Source: CAG-533 sp963645165 (lineage in GTDB: Bacteria > Bacillota_I > Bacilli_A > RF39 > UBA660). From it: 25,304 bases of DNA. This document shows positions 7,112 to 14,777 of this stretch, in pieces. Each line of letters begins with the position of its first letter. Position 1 is the stretch's first letter. The notes under the pieces were generated by a model, which worked only from the letters and a program-made list of their open reading frames with translations, was not told the origin of the DNA and did not search any database. The position numbers and the translations under genes were made by a program. Location: positions 1 through 25,304 of the forward strand of contig CAVIQT010000001.1 in the NCBI GenBank assembly GCA_963645165.1, in the 5' to 3' direction.

Positions 7112-7465
7112 ATGGAAGATTTATTTGTGTTTTTACTTAGTTTTATTTTTATATTTTTGGTATATTTAGTAATTTATTTTATTAAGTTATTTAAAAAGAG
7201 TCTTGGTAGTATTAAAGAGTATGATTTATTATGTGCTAAGTTTAAGATAGATAGAGATAAGATTAATTATAAGGGTGTAAATATTGTTATTTATTTAATT
7301 AATACTTTTATTATATCTATTACAGGGACAGTATGTACGATGTTTGATTTAAAATATATATGGCAAATGGCAATTGGTTTTGTCATGCTGATGGGGTTGA
7401 TTATTATTTTTTATACACTGTTAGGTAAAGTTTTAGAAAAGAAATATAGGAAGGATGGAAAGTAA
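7112..7465 (+). CDS. Small three-helix membrane protein between the T-box and leuS
   Basis: The 117-aa protein has three predicted membrane helices (about residues 4-27, 56-77 and 84-106). A cytoplasm-type basic loop (KLFKKSLGSIKEYDLL) and a short charged segment (KFKIDRDKINYKG) lie between the first two, and the C-terminus is basic. A strong site, AAGGAGGA, precedes the ATG. The stop is two bases before leuS, so it shares the T-box-controlled message and should rise when leucyl-tRNA is scarce. I do not recognise the family. A role in leucine uptake or stress would be a guess, and simple hitch-hiking ahead of leuS is equally possible. No cysteine pair or catalytic motif is visible. Confidence 0.8.
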   Translation: MEDLFVFLLSFIFIFLVYLVIYFIKLFKKSLGSIKEYDLLCAKFKIDRDKINYKGVNIVIYLINTFIISITGTVCTMFDLKYIWQMAIGFVMLMGLIIIFYTLLGKVLEKKYRKDGK

Positions 7466-7467
7466 TT

Positions 7468-9864
7468 ATGAATTTTAATGAAATAGAGAAAAAGTGGCAA
7501 AAAATTTGGGAAGATGAAAAGTGTTTTGAGGCTAAAAATGGAGGGGATAGGGAAAAATATTATATATTAGTTGAGTTTCCTTATCCATCTGGTGCTGGTC
7601 TTCATGTAGGTCATGTACGTTCTTATACGGCATTAGATGCGATGGCTAGAGTTAAAAGAGCACAAGGTTATAATGTGTTATATCCGATTGGGTGGGATGC
7701 TTTTGGGGCACCGGCGGAGCAGTATGCGATAAAAAATCATGTATATCCAGCTAACATGGTTAAAGAATGCATTGAAGTATTTAAAGAGCAAATTAAATCA
7801 TTAGGTATATCATTTGATTGGTCAAGAGAGGTAAATACGACTGATCCAGAATATTATAAGTGGACTCAGTGGCAATTTTTACAATTTTTTAAAGCGGGTA
7901 TGGCTTATAAAGCAGAAAAGGAAATTAATTGGTGTCCAAATTGTAAAACGGGATTATCTAATGAGGATGCAGCAGGTGGTGTTTGTGAAAGATGTGGTAC
8001 TCCAACAACTAAGAAACTTAAAAATCAATGGATGCTAAAAATGACTGCTTATGCTGATAGTTTAATTGAAGGACTTAATGATACTGATTTTATGGACAAA
8101 ATTAAGACTGCTCAAATTAACTGGATTGGTAAAAGCATTGGGGCAGAAGTTAATTTTAAGTTAAAGGATGCTGAAGATGAGTTAAAAGTTTTTACTACTA
8201 GATGCGATACTTTATTCGGAGTAACTTTTATGGTTATGAGTCCTGAACATAGATTTTTAAGTAAGTATGAAGATAAAATAAAAAATATTAATGAGTTAAA
8301 GGCTTATCAAGATGCTGCTAAACAAAAATCAGAAATTGAAAGAACAGATGCTTCTAGGGAAAAGACAGGGGTTAAATTAGATGGTTTAGTAGCAATAAAT
8401 CCGGTAAATGGAAGAGAGATACCTATTTATGTTTCAGATTATGTTTTAGCAAATTATGGTACAGGGGCAATTATGGCGGTGCCTGCTCATGATCAAAGAG
8501 ATTATGAGTTTGCTAAAAAGTTTAATATAGATATTATTCCGGTTATTGATGGCGGGGATATATCTAAGGAAGCATATACTGGTGATGGCACTCATATAAA
8601 TTCAGAATTTTTAAATAATTTAGATAAAGATAGTGCGATTAGTAAAATGCTTAAGTTTTTAGAGGATAATAAGATAGGAAAGAAAACTACTAATTATCGT
8701 TTACAGGATTGGATTTTCTCTCGCCAAAGATTCTGGGGAGAACCTATTCCAATGATAAATTGTCCTAAGTGTGGATGGGTTCCGGTTCCGGAAGAGGAGT
8801 TACCAGTAATTTTACCTGATGTTGATAGTTATGAACCAACTGATAATGGGGAAAGTCCACTTTCAACTGTTGAAGAGTGGGTAAATGTTAAATGTCCATG
8901 CTGCGGGTCTGATGCTAAAAGAGAAACTGATACAATGCCTAACTGGGCGGGTTCTTCATGGTACTGGATAAGATATATGGACTCTAATAATAATAAGGAA
9001 TTAGCATCAATGGATGCGATGAAATATTGGGGACAAGTTGATTATTATAATGGTGGTATGGAGCATGCGACTAGACATTTGTTATATGCTAGATTCTGGA
9101 ATCAATTTTTGTATGATCAGGGAATAGTTCCTTATAAAGAACCATTTAAAAAACGTGTAGCGCATGGTATGATTTTGGGCGAAGGCAATGAAAAAATGAG
9201 TAAGAGTAAAGGTAATGTGGTAAACCCAGATGATATGGTAAATAATTATGGGGCAGATGCTTTAAGAACTTATGAAATGTTTATTGGGGATTATTCTAAA
9301 GATGCGGTATGGAGTGAAAATGGATTAAAGGGTTGTAAAAAATTCTTAGATAAAGTTGTTAGGTTAAAGGAAAAAGTAGTTGTTAAAGATGAGTATTCTA
9401 AGAACTTAGAGGTATTAATTCATAAGACTATAAAGAAAGTTACTAATGATTTATTAACTATGAATTATAATACGGCTGTTTCTTCTTTAATGATATTACT
9501 TAATAATTATGAAAAGGAAGAAAGTATTACTAGTAGAGATTATTTAGCATTATTACAGTTATTAAATCCTATTGCGCCTCATATTACTGAAGAGTTAAAT
9601 CAAAGTTTAAATTTAGGAGAAATGCTTGCGACAAGAGCGTGGCCAACTTATGATGAAGATAAGACTGTTGATGATAGTTATACTATTGGGGTGCAGGTAA
9701 ATGGAAAACTACGTGCAAGTATTAAAGTTACTGATGATATGAGCGATGAAGAAATCAAAAATCTTGCTTTAAATGAAGAAAATATTCAAAAATACACTAA
9801 AGATCAAGAAATAATTAAATTTATTGTGATTCCAAAACGCATAGTAAGCATCGTAGTAAAATAA
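7468..9864 (+). CDS. leuS: Leucyl-tRNA synthetase
   Basis: This cytoplasmic class Ia enzyme charges tRNA-Leu with leucine using ATP and edits wrong amino acids. The 798-aa length fits the bacterial family. The nucleotide-binding HIGH motif appears as HVGH (residues 46-49, after PYPSGAGL) and the KMSKS loop is at 576-580. Two four-Cys zinc sites are visible, C156/C159/C173/C176 and C432/C435/C476/C479. The editing domain lies between, with the conserved ANYGTGAIMAVPAHDQRD segment near residue 330. The C-terminal part holds the anticodon-stem helical domain and the small LeuS-specific domain (VQVNGKLRASI). The start follows AGGAAGGA and lies two bases after the membrane-protein stop. Expression is set by the leucine T-box upstream, and the unit ends at the 9883 terminator. 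Confidence 0.98.
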   Translation: MNFNEIEKKWQKIWEDEKCFEAKNGGDREKYYILVEFPYPSGAGLHVGHVRSYTALDAMARVKRAQGYNVLYPIGWDAFGAPAEQYAIKNHVYPANMVKECIEVFKEQIKSLGISFDWSREVNTTDPEYYKWTQWQFLQFFKAGMAYKAEKEINWCPNCKTGLSNEDAAGGVCERCGTPTTKKLKNQWMLKMTAYADSLIEGLNDTDFMDKIKTAQINWIGKSIGAEVNFKLKDAEDELKVFTTRCDTLFGVTFMVMSPEHRFLSKYEDKIKNINELKAYQDAAKQKSEIERTDASREKTGVKLDGLVAINPVNGREIPIYVSDYVLANYGTGAIMAVPAHDQRDYEFAKKFNIDIIPVIDGGDISKEAYTGDGTHINSEFLNNLDKDSAISKMLKFLEDNKIGKKTTNYRLQDWIFSRQRFWGEPIPMINCPKCGWVPVPEEELPVILPDVDSYEPTDNGESPLSTVEEWVNVKCPCCGSDAKRETDTMPNWAGSSWYWIRYMDSNNNKELASMDAMKYWGQVDYYNGGMEHATRHLLYARFWNQFLYDQGIVPYKEPFKKRVAHGMILGEGNEKMSKSKGNVVNPDDMVNNYGADALRTYEMFIGDYSKDAVWSENGLKGCKKFLDKVVRLKEKVVVKDEYSKNLEVLIHKTIKKVTNDLLTMNYNTAVSSLMILLNNYEKEESITSRDYLALLQLLNPIAPHITEELNQSLNLGEMLATRAWPTYDEDKTVDDSYTIGVQVNGKLRASIKVTDDMSDEEIKNLALNEENIQKYTKDQEIIKFIVIPKRIVSIVVK

Positions 9865-9882
9865 TATAATATATAAGGAAAG

Positions 9883-9911
9883 ACATCTAATATGTAAATA
9901 GATGTTTTTTT
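9883..9911 (+). terminator. Rho-independent terminator after leuS
   Basis: The stem ACATCTA (9883-9889) / TAGATGT (9899-9905) has a 9-base loop and is followed by a T7 tract. It closes the T-box operon. Confidence 0.85.
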
Positions 9912-9933
9912 GTATTATTTTTATTGTTTAAAA

Positions 9934-9942
9934 TGATATAAT
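9934..9942 (+). promoter_or_regulatory. Candidate extended -10 promoter of the KilA-N gene
   Basis: TGATATAAT (9934-9942) is a perfect -10 hexamer with a TGn extension. The nearest -35-like TTGTAT is 21 bases away, too far to be convincing. It stands between the leuS terminator and the KilA-N ribosome binding site. Confidence 0.5.
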
Positions 9943-9987
9943 AGCCTATTAAGAAAGAATTATTCAATTATAGAAAGGAAGTGAATT

Positions 9988-10866
9988 ATGAATAAAGATA
10001 ATGAAAAAGTACAAATGAAAGTAAAAGACCAGGTAATTAACATGATAAGAATAGATGATAATGAATATATATCCCTAACTGATTTAGCAAGATATGCCGA
10101 TGAAGATGATCCAAGATATCCAATACAAAACTGGATGAGGAATAAAGATGTTATTTCTTATTTAGGTTTATGGGAAAGCATTAATAATGAAAACTTCAAA
10201 GGTGTCGAATTCGACACGTTTAAAAATGAGGCAGGTAGTAATAAATTTAAAATATCACCTCAAAAATGGATTAGAGAAACAAATGCATTAGGAATGATTT
10301 CCAAATCCGGTAATAATGGTGGAACATATGATAGAAGTGATATAGCATTTGAATTTGCAAGTTGGTTAAGTCCCGAGTTTAAATTATACTTAATTCAGAA
10401 ATTTTAAAGATTAAAGAAAAATGAAGCATATCAAAATAAAATAGATTGGCACGCTAACAGAGTTTTAGCAAAAGTAAGTTTTATAGTTCATACTGATGCT
10501 ATTAAAAGCATTATTGTTCCTACTCTTACAGAAAAACAAAAAAAGTTAATTTATGCAGAAGAAGCAGATGTTTTAAACGTTGCTTTATTTGGCATAACTG
10601 CAAAAGAATGGCGAAATAAAAATCCAAAATTGGCAGAAAATGGTAATATAAGAGATTATACCGACTTACTACATTTGGTGATATTAAATAATTTAGAAAA
10701 CATAAACGCAGAATTAATCAAAATGAATATTAATCAAAGTGATAGGTTGGTAAAATTAAATAGTATTGCAAAAACACAAATTGAACTGCTAAAAAATAAT
10801 GATTCATTAAAAAAATTAGAATATATTAAAGAAAATATTGGCGATGAATTAATTGAGATAAAATAA
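9988..10866 (+). pseudogene. KilA-N domain DNA-binding protein, interrupted by an in-frame TAA
   Basis: Read in one frame from ATG 9988 (site AAAGGAAGTG) to TAA 10864-10866, this would encode 292 residues. It is broken by a single TAA at 10405-10407 after residue 139. The first part is a KilA-N domain (EYISLTDLARYADEDDP, PIQNWMRNKDVISYLG, then a GGTYDRSDIAFEFASWLSPE end), a fold of phage and viral DNA-binding proteins. Coding continues without frame change: RLKKNEAYQNKIDWHANRVL, EKQKKLIYAEEADVLNVAL and GNIRDYTDLLHLVILNNLEN, the usual C-terminal half of Firmicute KilA-N proteins. One CAA-to-TAA change at codon 140 explains the break, since Gln is what I expect there (EFQRLK in relatives, from memory). 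Possible products are a 139-aa KilA-N fragment and a 78-aa piece from TTG 10630. It is phage-type cargo between two housekeeping operons. Confidence 0.8.
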
Positions 10867-11136
10867 AAATAGCAATTTTAAATATTATAATCTTTTTAAT
10901 TATTTTATCTAAACAATCATAATTTTTACTTAAATTTAATTCTAATTGGTTATTTTGCTTTAAAACTTTCATTACTATTTTCTTATATGCATGTATTGAG
11001 TAAAATAAAAAAGCCAACTGATATAGTACACGAAATTTTTTTAATTTTTATAAATTGCTCTTTTTGTAATTTTAAAAATATTTAGACTATGAATAGTAAC
11101 AAAGTGCCTAAATAGGGAAAAAATCCGTAAAAATGC
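10867..11136. other. Non-coding AT-rich stretch upstream of the S10 promoter
   Basis: I find no supportable gene in these ~270 bases. A minus-strand frame (11017 to 10826) starts only at TTG, lacks a ribosome binding site and overlaps the KilA-N 3' end. No convincing terminator follows the KilA-N remnant. The only local structure noted is a direct repeat AAAAATCCG at 11119-11127 and 11141-11149, 22 bases apart, which flanks and overlaps the -35 region of the S10 promoter. Confidence 0.5.
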
Positions 11137-11164
11137 TTGCAAAAATCCGATTTTATGGTATAAT
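11137..11164 (+). promoter_or_regulatory. Promoter of the S10-spc-alpha operon
   Basis: TTGCAA (11137-11142) is followed after 16 bases by a perfect TATAAT (11159-11164) with a TGG extension (11156-11158). A start near 11171 would give a ~130-base leader before rpsJ. No other promoter of comparable quality was noticed inside the following 14 kb. Confidence 0.85.
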
Positions 11165-11169
11165 TTACC

Positions 11170-11301
11170 TTGGTTTGACTGGCTTAGATGTGCGAGGTTG
11201 CTGATACACTAGGAGAGGTTGTTAAACCAAATCTTAAATATCAGGTATATTCGTTACGGAGCTATGTTTATACTGGATGTAAACGAAAGGAGGACATGTA
11301 A
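11170..11301 (+). ncRNA. Structured S10-operon leader (probable ribosomal-protein autoregulatory element)
   Basis: Two helices can be drawn. The first pairs TTGGTTT (11170-11176) with AAACCAA (11224-11230) and encloses a G-rich segment containing GTGCGAGGTTGCTGATACAC (11189-11208). The second pairs TTCGTTAC (11250-11257) with GT-A-AACGAA (11279-11287, one bulged A). Its 3' arm abuts and slightly overlaps the AAAGGAGGA ribosome binding site (11286-11294), so it could modulate rpsJ translation. S10 operons are commonly autoregulated by a ribosomal protein (L4 in E. coli). I recall similar GAGGTTGC-containing leaders upstream of rpsJ in other Firmicutes but cannot verify the match here. The ligand is inferred only. 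Confidence 0.6.
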
Positions 11302-11610
11302 ATGTCAAAAGTAAGAATCAAACTAAAAGCATACGATCATAGAGTACTTGATGTTGCTGCTGCAAAAATCGTTGATACTGTTAAAAGAACAGGCGGGGAA
11401 ATCTCTGGACCTGTACCTCTTCCAACAGAAATTCAAAAAATAACTGTTTTAAGAGCTGTACATAAATACAAAGATGCACGTGAACAATTCGAAATGCGCA
11501 CACATAAAAGACTTATTGATATTAAAAATCCTAGTAAGGAAACAATGGATGCTTTAACACACTTAGATATTCCAAGTGGCGTTGACATCGAAATCAAAAC
11601 AAATAATTAG
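11302..11610 (+). CDS. rpsJ: 30S ribosomal protein S10
   Basis: S10 is a head protein of the 30S subunit and also the NusE partner of NusB in transcription antitermination. The 102-aa product matches the family end to end: VRIKLKAYDHRVLDVAA at the N-terminus, SGPVPLPTEIQKITVLRA in the rRNA-contacting loop (about residues 36-55) and EQFEMRTHKRLIDI in the middle. ATG follows AAAGGAGGA closely. It is the first gene of the long operon, directly after the promoter and the structured leader, so any leader-based feedback would act here first. Nothing unusual is seen. Confidence 0.98.
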   Translation: MSKVRIKLKAYDHRVLDVAAAKIVDTVKRTGGEISGPVPLPTEIQKITVLRAVHKYKDAREQFEMRTHKRLIDIKNPSKETMDALTHLDIPSGVDIEIKTNN

Positions 11611-11624
11611 ATGGAGGTAAAAAG

Positions 11625-12401
11625 ATGAAAGGAATCTTAGGACGTAAAATCGGGATGACCGAAGTATTTACGAAAGATGGAAAAATCATTCCTGTTACAG
11701 TTGTAAGTGTTGAACCAAATGTTGTAATGCAAGTTAAAACTACTAAAACTGATGGCTATGAAGCAATTCAATTAGGAATTACTGATAAAAAAGAAAAACG
11801 TGCAACTAAAGCAGAAATGGGACATGCTAAAAAGGCTGGTGTCTCACCTAAGCGCTTCTTAAAGGAAATCAAAGTTCAAGATGCATCTGTTTATGAACTA
11901 GGAAGCACAATTAAAGCAGACATATTTGAAGTAGGAGAAAAGGTAGATGTTACCGGAACTACAAAAGGACATGGTTTTACAGGTGTTATTGTAAGAAATA
12001 ATCAATCTGAAGGACCTAAAACTCATGGTTCTAGATATCATAGAAGACCGGGTTCAATGGGTACTATGAGACCGATGAGAGTTTTAAAAGGAAAAGTACT
12101 ATCAGGACATATGGGTGTTGATACAGTAACTATCCAAAATTTACAAATTGTTGATGTAAATACAGTAGATAATTATATTTTAGTAAGTGGAAATATTCCT
12201 GGAGCTAAAAATTCATTAGTTTTAATTAAAGAAGCTGTTAAAGGTGGTAATAAGGGAACATTTGAATTAGTTAATTATGAACCCGAAGTACCAGAAGTAG
12301 CCGAAGAAGTTGCTGGTGAAGAAACAGTTGCCGAAGAAAATTTAGTAAGTGCTGAAGAAGAAGTTAAACCAGAAGATACTTCAGCTACAGAAGAAAACTA
12401 G
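11625..12401 (+). CDS. rplC: 50S ribosomal protein L3 with acidic C-terminal tail
   Basis: L3 binds 23S rRNA early in 50S assembly and reaches toward the peptidyl-transferase centre. Conserved parts are MKGILGRKIGMTEVF at the start, the GTTKGHGFTGVIVR segment (111-124) and the long loop HGSRYHRRPGSMGTMRPMRV (134-152 region). The protein has 258 residues, about 45 more than a usual L3 (~209). The excess is a C-terminal tail from about residue 219 with roughly 15 Glu, one Asp and one Lys in 40 positions, probably disordered. It stays in frame and ends 10 bases before rplD, so it is not an obvious sequencing slip. The ribosome binding site is GGAGG. Confidence 0.97.
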   Translation: MKGILGRKIGMTEVFTKDGKIIPVTVVSVEPNVVMQVKTTKTDGYEAIQLGITDKKEKRATKAEMGHAKKAGVSPKRFLKEIKVQDASVYELGSTIKADIFEVGEKVDVTGTTKGHGFTGVIVRNNQSEGPKTHGSRYHRRPGSMGTMRPMRVLKGKVLSGHMGVDTVTIQNLQIVDVNTVDNYILVSGNIPGAKNSLVLIKEAVKGGNKGTFELVNYEPEVPEVAEEVAGEETVAEENLVSAEEEVKPEDTSATEEN

Positions 12402-12411
12402 GAGGTAAATA

Positions 12412-13035
12412 ATGGGAAAAGTTGATATTATTAACCTAAATGGCGAAAAAGTTAAAGATTTAAAACTAAATGAAACTGTATTTATTAAAGAACCAAATGA
12501 AATAGTATTAAAGAAAGCTATAGATTTACAATTAGCGTCTTTAAGACAAGGAACTCATAAAACAAAGACTCGCGCTGAAGTAAGTGGTGGCGGCAGAAAG
12601 CCTTATAAACAAAAAGGTACAGGTAATGCTCGTCAAGGATCAATTCGTGCACCTCATTATAGAGGGGGCGGAGTTGCTTTTGGAGTAAGTCCTAGAAGCT
12701 ATACTTTCAAAATGAATAAGAAAGAAAGAGTTCTTGCTTTAAGAAGTGCATTATCTATTAAAGCAAATGAAAAGAAGCTATTTGTAGTTGAATCATTAGA
12801 ACTAGATAGTTTAAAAACTAAAGATTTAAAACAAATGCTTAATACATTAAAGTTAGAAGGTAAAACATTATTTATATGTTCATCTGATGCTGAAAAGTTA
12901 TATATGGCATCTAGAAATCTTTCTAACATACTAGTTATCTTATCTAATGAATTAAATGTTTATGATATTGTTAATGCTGATAACGTAGTAGTTGATGAAG
13001 AAGCAATGAAATATATTGAGGAGGTGCTTAAATAA
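12412..13035 (+). CDS. rplD: 50S ribosomal protein L4
   Basis: L4 binds 23S rRNA and lines the exit tunnel with an extended loop. In E. coli it represses its own S10 operon. The 207-aa product carries the tunnel-loop signature TRAEVSGGGRKPYKQKGTGN followed by ARQGSIRAPHYRGGGVAFGV (about residues 45-85), and the C-terminal globular domain with DIVNADNVVVDEEAMKYIEE at its end. The length is normal. It starts 10 bases after rplC behind AGGAGG, and its stop TAA shares one base with the rplW start (TAATG), pointing to coupled translation. It is the most likely candidate ligand for the operon leader, by analogy only. Confidence 0.98.
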   Translation: MGKVDIINLNGEKVKDLKLNETVFIKEPNEIVLKKAIDLQLASLRQGTHKTKTRAEVSGGGRKPYKQKGTGNARQGSIRAPHYRGGGVAFGVSPRSYTFKMNKKERVLALRSALSIKANEKKLFVVESLELDSLKTKDLKQMLNTLKLEGKTLFICSSDAEKLYMASRNLSNILVILSNELNVYDIVNADNVVVDEEAMKYIEEVLK

Positions 13036-13304
13036 TGAAATCTGATATTATTTATTCACCAGTTATAACTGAAAAAACAAGTACTTTAGCTCTAAATAAT
13101 GTTTATGTTTTTAAGGTAGCAAAAAGCGCTAATAAAATTCAAATTAAGCAAGCTATTGAAGAAACTTTTGGAGTTAAAGTTAAAAGTGTAAATACTCTTA
13201 ATACTAAACCTAAAAAGAAAAGAGTAGGAAGATACACTGGAACAAGAAAAACTTATAAGAAAGCTATCATTACATTATGTGATGGTAGTGCTATAGAAAT
13301 GTAG
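13035..13304 (+). CDS. rplW: 50S ribosomal protein L23
   Basis: L23 sits at the exit of the ribosomal tunnel and is the docking site for trigger factor and SRP. The 89-aa product shows SDIIYSPVITEKTSTLA at the N-terminus, YVFKVAKSANKIQIKQAIEE in the beta-alpha core and the basic loop KPKKKRVGRYTGTRKTYKKA (about 58-77). It overlaps the rplD stop by one base and relies on GAGGTG inside the rplD end for its ribosome binding site. Family length, nothing odd. Confidence 0.98.
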   Translation: MKSDIIYSPVITEKTSTLALNNVYVFKVAKSANKIQIKQAIEETFGVKVKSVNTLNTKPKKKRVGRYTGTRKTYKKAIITLCDGSAIEM

Positions 13305-13312
13305 GTGTACTT

Positions 13313-14146
13313 ATGGGAATTAAAAAATATAAACCAACAACTAATGGTCGTAGAGGAATGAGTAGTTTAACTAATACTGATATTACTAGTACAACTCCAG
13401 AAAAGAGTTTACTTGTAAGTATTAGTAAAACTGGTGGTAGAAATAACCAAGGTCGTATGACTGTAAGACACATTGGTGGTGGTGCTAAAAGAAAATATCG
13501 TGTTATCGATTATAAGAGAAATAAATTTGATATTCCAGCAAGAGTAACTACTATTGAATATGATCCAAATAGAACTGCAAATATTGCCCTTTTAACTTAT
13601 AAAGACGGAGAAAAAAGATATATTATTGCTCCAAAGGATTTAAAAGTTGGCACAATTGTTGTATCTGGTGAAAATGTTGATATTAAAGTTGGTAATGCTT
13701 TACCACTTAAAAATATCCCGGTAGGTACAGTTGTTCATAATATCGAACTTAAACCTGGTAAGGGTGCAGAAATGGCACGTAGTGCTGGAGCTTCTGCTCA
13801 AATCTTAGGTAGAGAGGGTAAATATGTTTTACTTCGTTTACAATCAGGTGAAACTAGAAAAGTTCTAGGGGAATGTTTAGCTACTATTGGTGTAGTTGGT
13901 AATGAAGATTATGAATTAGTAAATTTAGGAAAAGCTGGACGTAAAAGACATATGGGTGTAAGACCTACTAACCGTGGTTCTGTTATGAACCCTAATGACC
14001 ATCCACATGGTGGTGGTGAAGGACGTGCTCCAATTGGTAGAAAGAAAGGTCCTGTTACTCCATGGGGTAAACCAGCACTTGGATATAAAACACGTAAACC
14101 AAAGAAAGCTTCTAGCAAGTTAATTGTTAGTCGTAAGAAGAAATAG
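13313..14146 (+). CDS. rplB: 50S ribosomal protein L2
   Basis: L2 is a primary 23S rRNA binder near the peptidyl-transferase centre and an inter-subunit bridge. The 277-aa length is normal. Conserved blocks include MGIKKYKPTTNGRRGMSSL at the start, RHIGGGAKRKYRVIDYKR (about 56-73) and the C-terminal loop NPNDHPHGGGEGRAPIGRKK with His230 and His232, the region of the His implicated in peptidyl-transferase function (His229 in E. coli). It starts eight bases after rplW behind AGGTG, a slightly weaker ribosome binding site than its neighbours. The tail is very basic, as expected. Confidence 0.98.
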   Translation: MGIKKYKPTTNGRRGMSSLTNTDITSTTPEKSLLVSISKTGGRNNQGRMTVRHIGGGAKRKYRVIDYKRNKFDIPARVTTIEYDPNRTANIALLTYKDGEKRYIIAPKDLKVGTIVVSGENVDIKVGNALPLKNIPVGTVVHNIELKPGKGAEMARSAGASAQILGREGKYVLLRLQSGETRKVLGECLATIGVVGNEDYELVNLGKAGRKRHMGVRPTNRGSVMNPNDHPHGGGEGRAPIGRKKGPVTPWGKPALGYKTRKPKKASSKLIVSRKKK

Positions 14147-14157
14147 GAGGAGAGTTT

Positions 14158-14421
14158 ATGGCAAGAAGTATTAAAAAAGGCCCTTATGTAGCCGAAAGTT
14201 TAATGAAAAAAATTAAAAAATTAAATGAAGATAATAAAAAAGAAGTTGTTAAAACTTGGTCTCGTCGTTCAACTATCTTCCCAGACTTTGTTGGACATAC
14301 AATTGCTGTACATAATGGACGTGAATTTATACCAGTTTATATAACTGAAGAAATGGTTGGTCACAAATTAGGTGAATTTGCACTTACTCGTAAATTTACA
14401 GGCCATGCCGGAAATAAGTAG
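14158..14421 (+). CDS. rpsS: 30S ribosomal protein S19
   Basis: S19 pairs with S13 in the 30S head next to the A-site tRNA and bridges to the 50S. The 87-aa product begins MARSIKKGPYVAESLMKKI and contains the family signature GHTIAVHNGREFIPVYITEE (about 46-66) followed by MVGHKLGEFALTRKFTGHAG. The strong site AGGAGGAG precedes the ATG, 11 bases after rplB. A short internal lysine-rich stretch (LNEDNKKEVVK, about 22-32) is ordinary variation for the family. Confidence 0.98.
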   Translation: MARSIKKGPYVAESLMKKIKKLNEDNKKEVVKTWSRRSTIFPDFVGHTIAVHNGREFIPVYITEEMVGHKLGEFALTRKFTGHAGNK

Positions 14422-14429
14422 GAGGTTAA

Positions 14430-14774
14430 ATGGAAGCTTACGCAATACATAAAATGGCTATCGTTGCTCCTCGTAAAGCAAGAATGACTCTTGATTTAAT
14501 CAGAGGTAAAAAAGTTAGTGACGCTAGAGCAATTTTAAAAAATACTAATACAAAATCAAGTAGATTAATAATTAAAGTTTTAGATTCTGCTACTGCTAAT
14601 GCAGTTAATAATCTAAATTTAAAAGAAGAAGATTTATTTGTATCTGAATGCTTTATTAACCCAGGACCAGTTCTTAAGAGAGTTAAATTTGGTTCTCGTA
14701 CTAAAGTAGACAGAAGAGATAAAAGAACAAGTCATATAACTGTAAAAGTTAGTGACGGAAAGAAGGAGGCATAA
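14430..14774 (+). CDS. rplV: 50S ribosomal protein L22
   Basis: L22 contacts all domains of 23S rRNA, and its beta-hairpin lines the exit tunnel near the macrolide site. The 114-aa product has the N-terminal APRKARMTLDLIRGKKVSDA block and the hairpin region VKFGSRTKVDRRDKRTSHIT (about 84-103). The start is ATG behind GGAGG, eight bases after rpsS, and the stop lies three bases before rpsC. The hairpin tip reads SRTKVDRRDKRTSH rather than the common RGRA..I.KRTSH pattern, a substitution at the tunnel that I note but do not interpret. Confidence 0.97.
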   Translation: MEAYAIHKMAIVAPRKARMTLDLIRGKKVSDARAILKNTNTKSSRLIIKVLDSATANAVNNLNLKEEDLFVSECFINPGPVLKRVKFGSRTKVDRRDKRTSHITVKVSDGKKEA

Positions 14775-14777
14775 TTT

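Noticed and set aside
10630..10866. Separate 78-aa gene
   Set aside because: It is in the same frame as the KilA-N gene and reads as its C-terminal part after the stop at 10405. Treated as part of the pseudogene.
9988..10866. Alternative genetic code or TAA read-through explaining the KilA-N stop
   Set aside because: TAA ends many intact genes here (leuS, rplD, rpsQ, rplO), and TGA also ends secY, adk and map, so the standard bacterial code applies.
10826..11017. Minus-strand 63-residue frame, hydrophobic, after the KilA-N remnant
   Set aside because: Starts only at TTG with no ribosome binding site, overlaps the KilA-N 3' end and resembles nothing known. Possibly a remnant, but not supportable.
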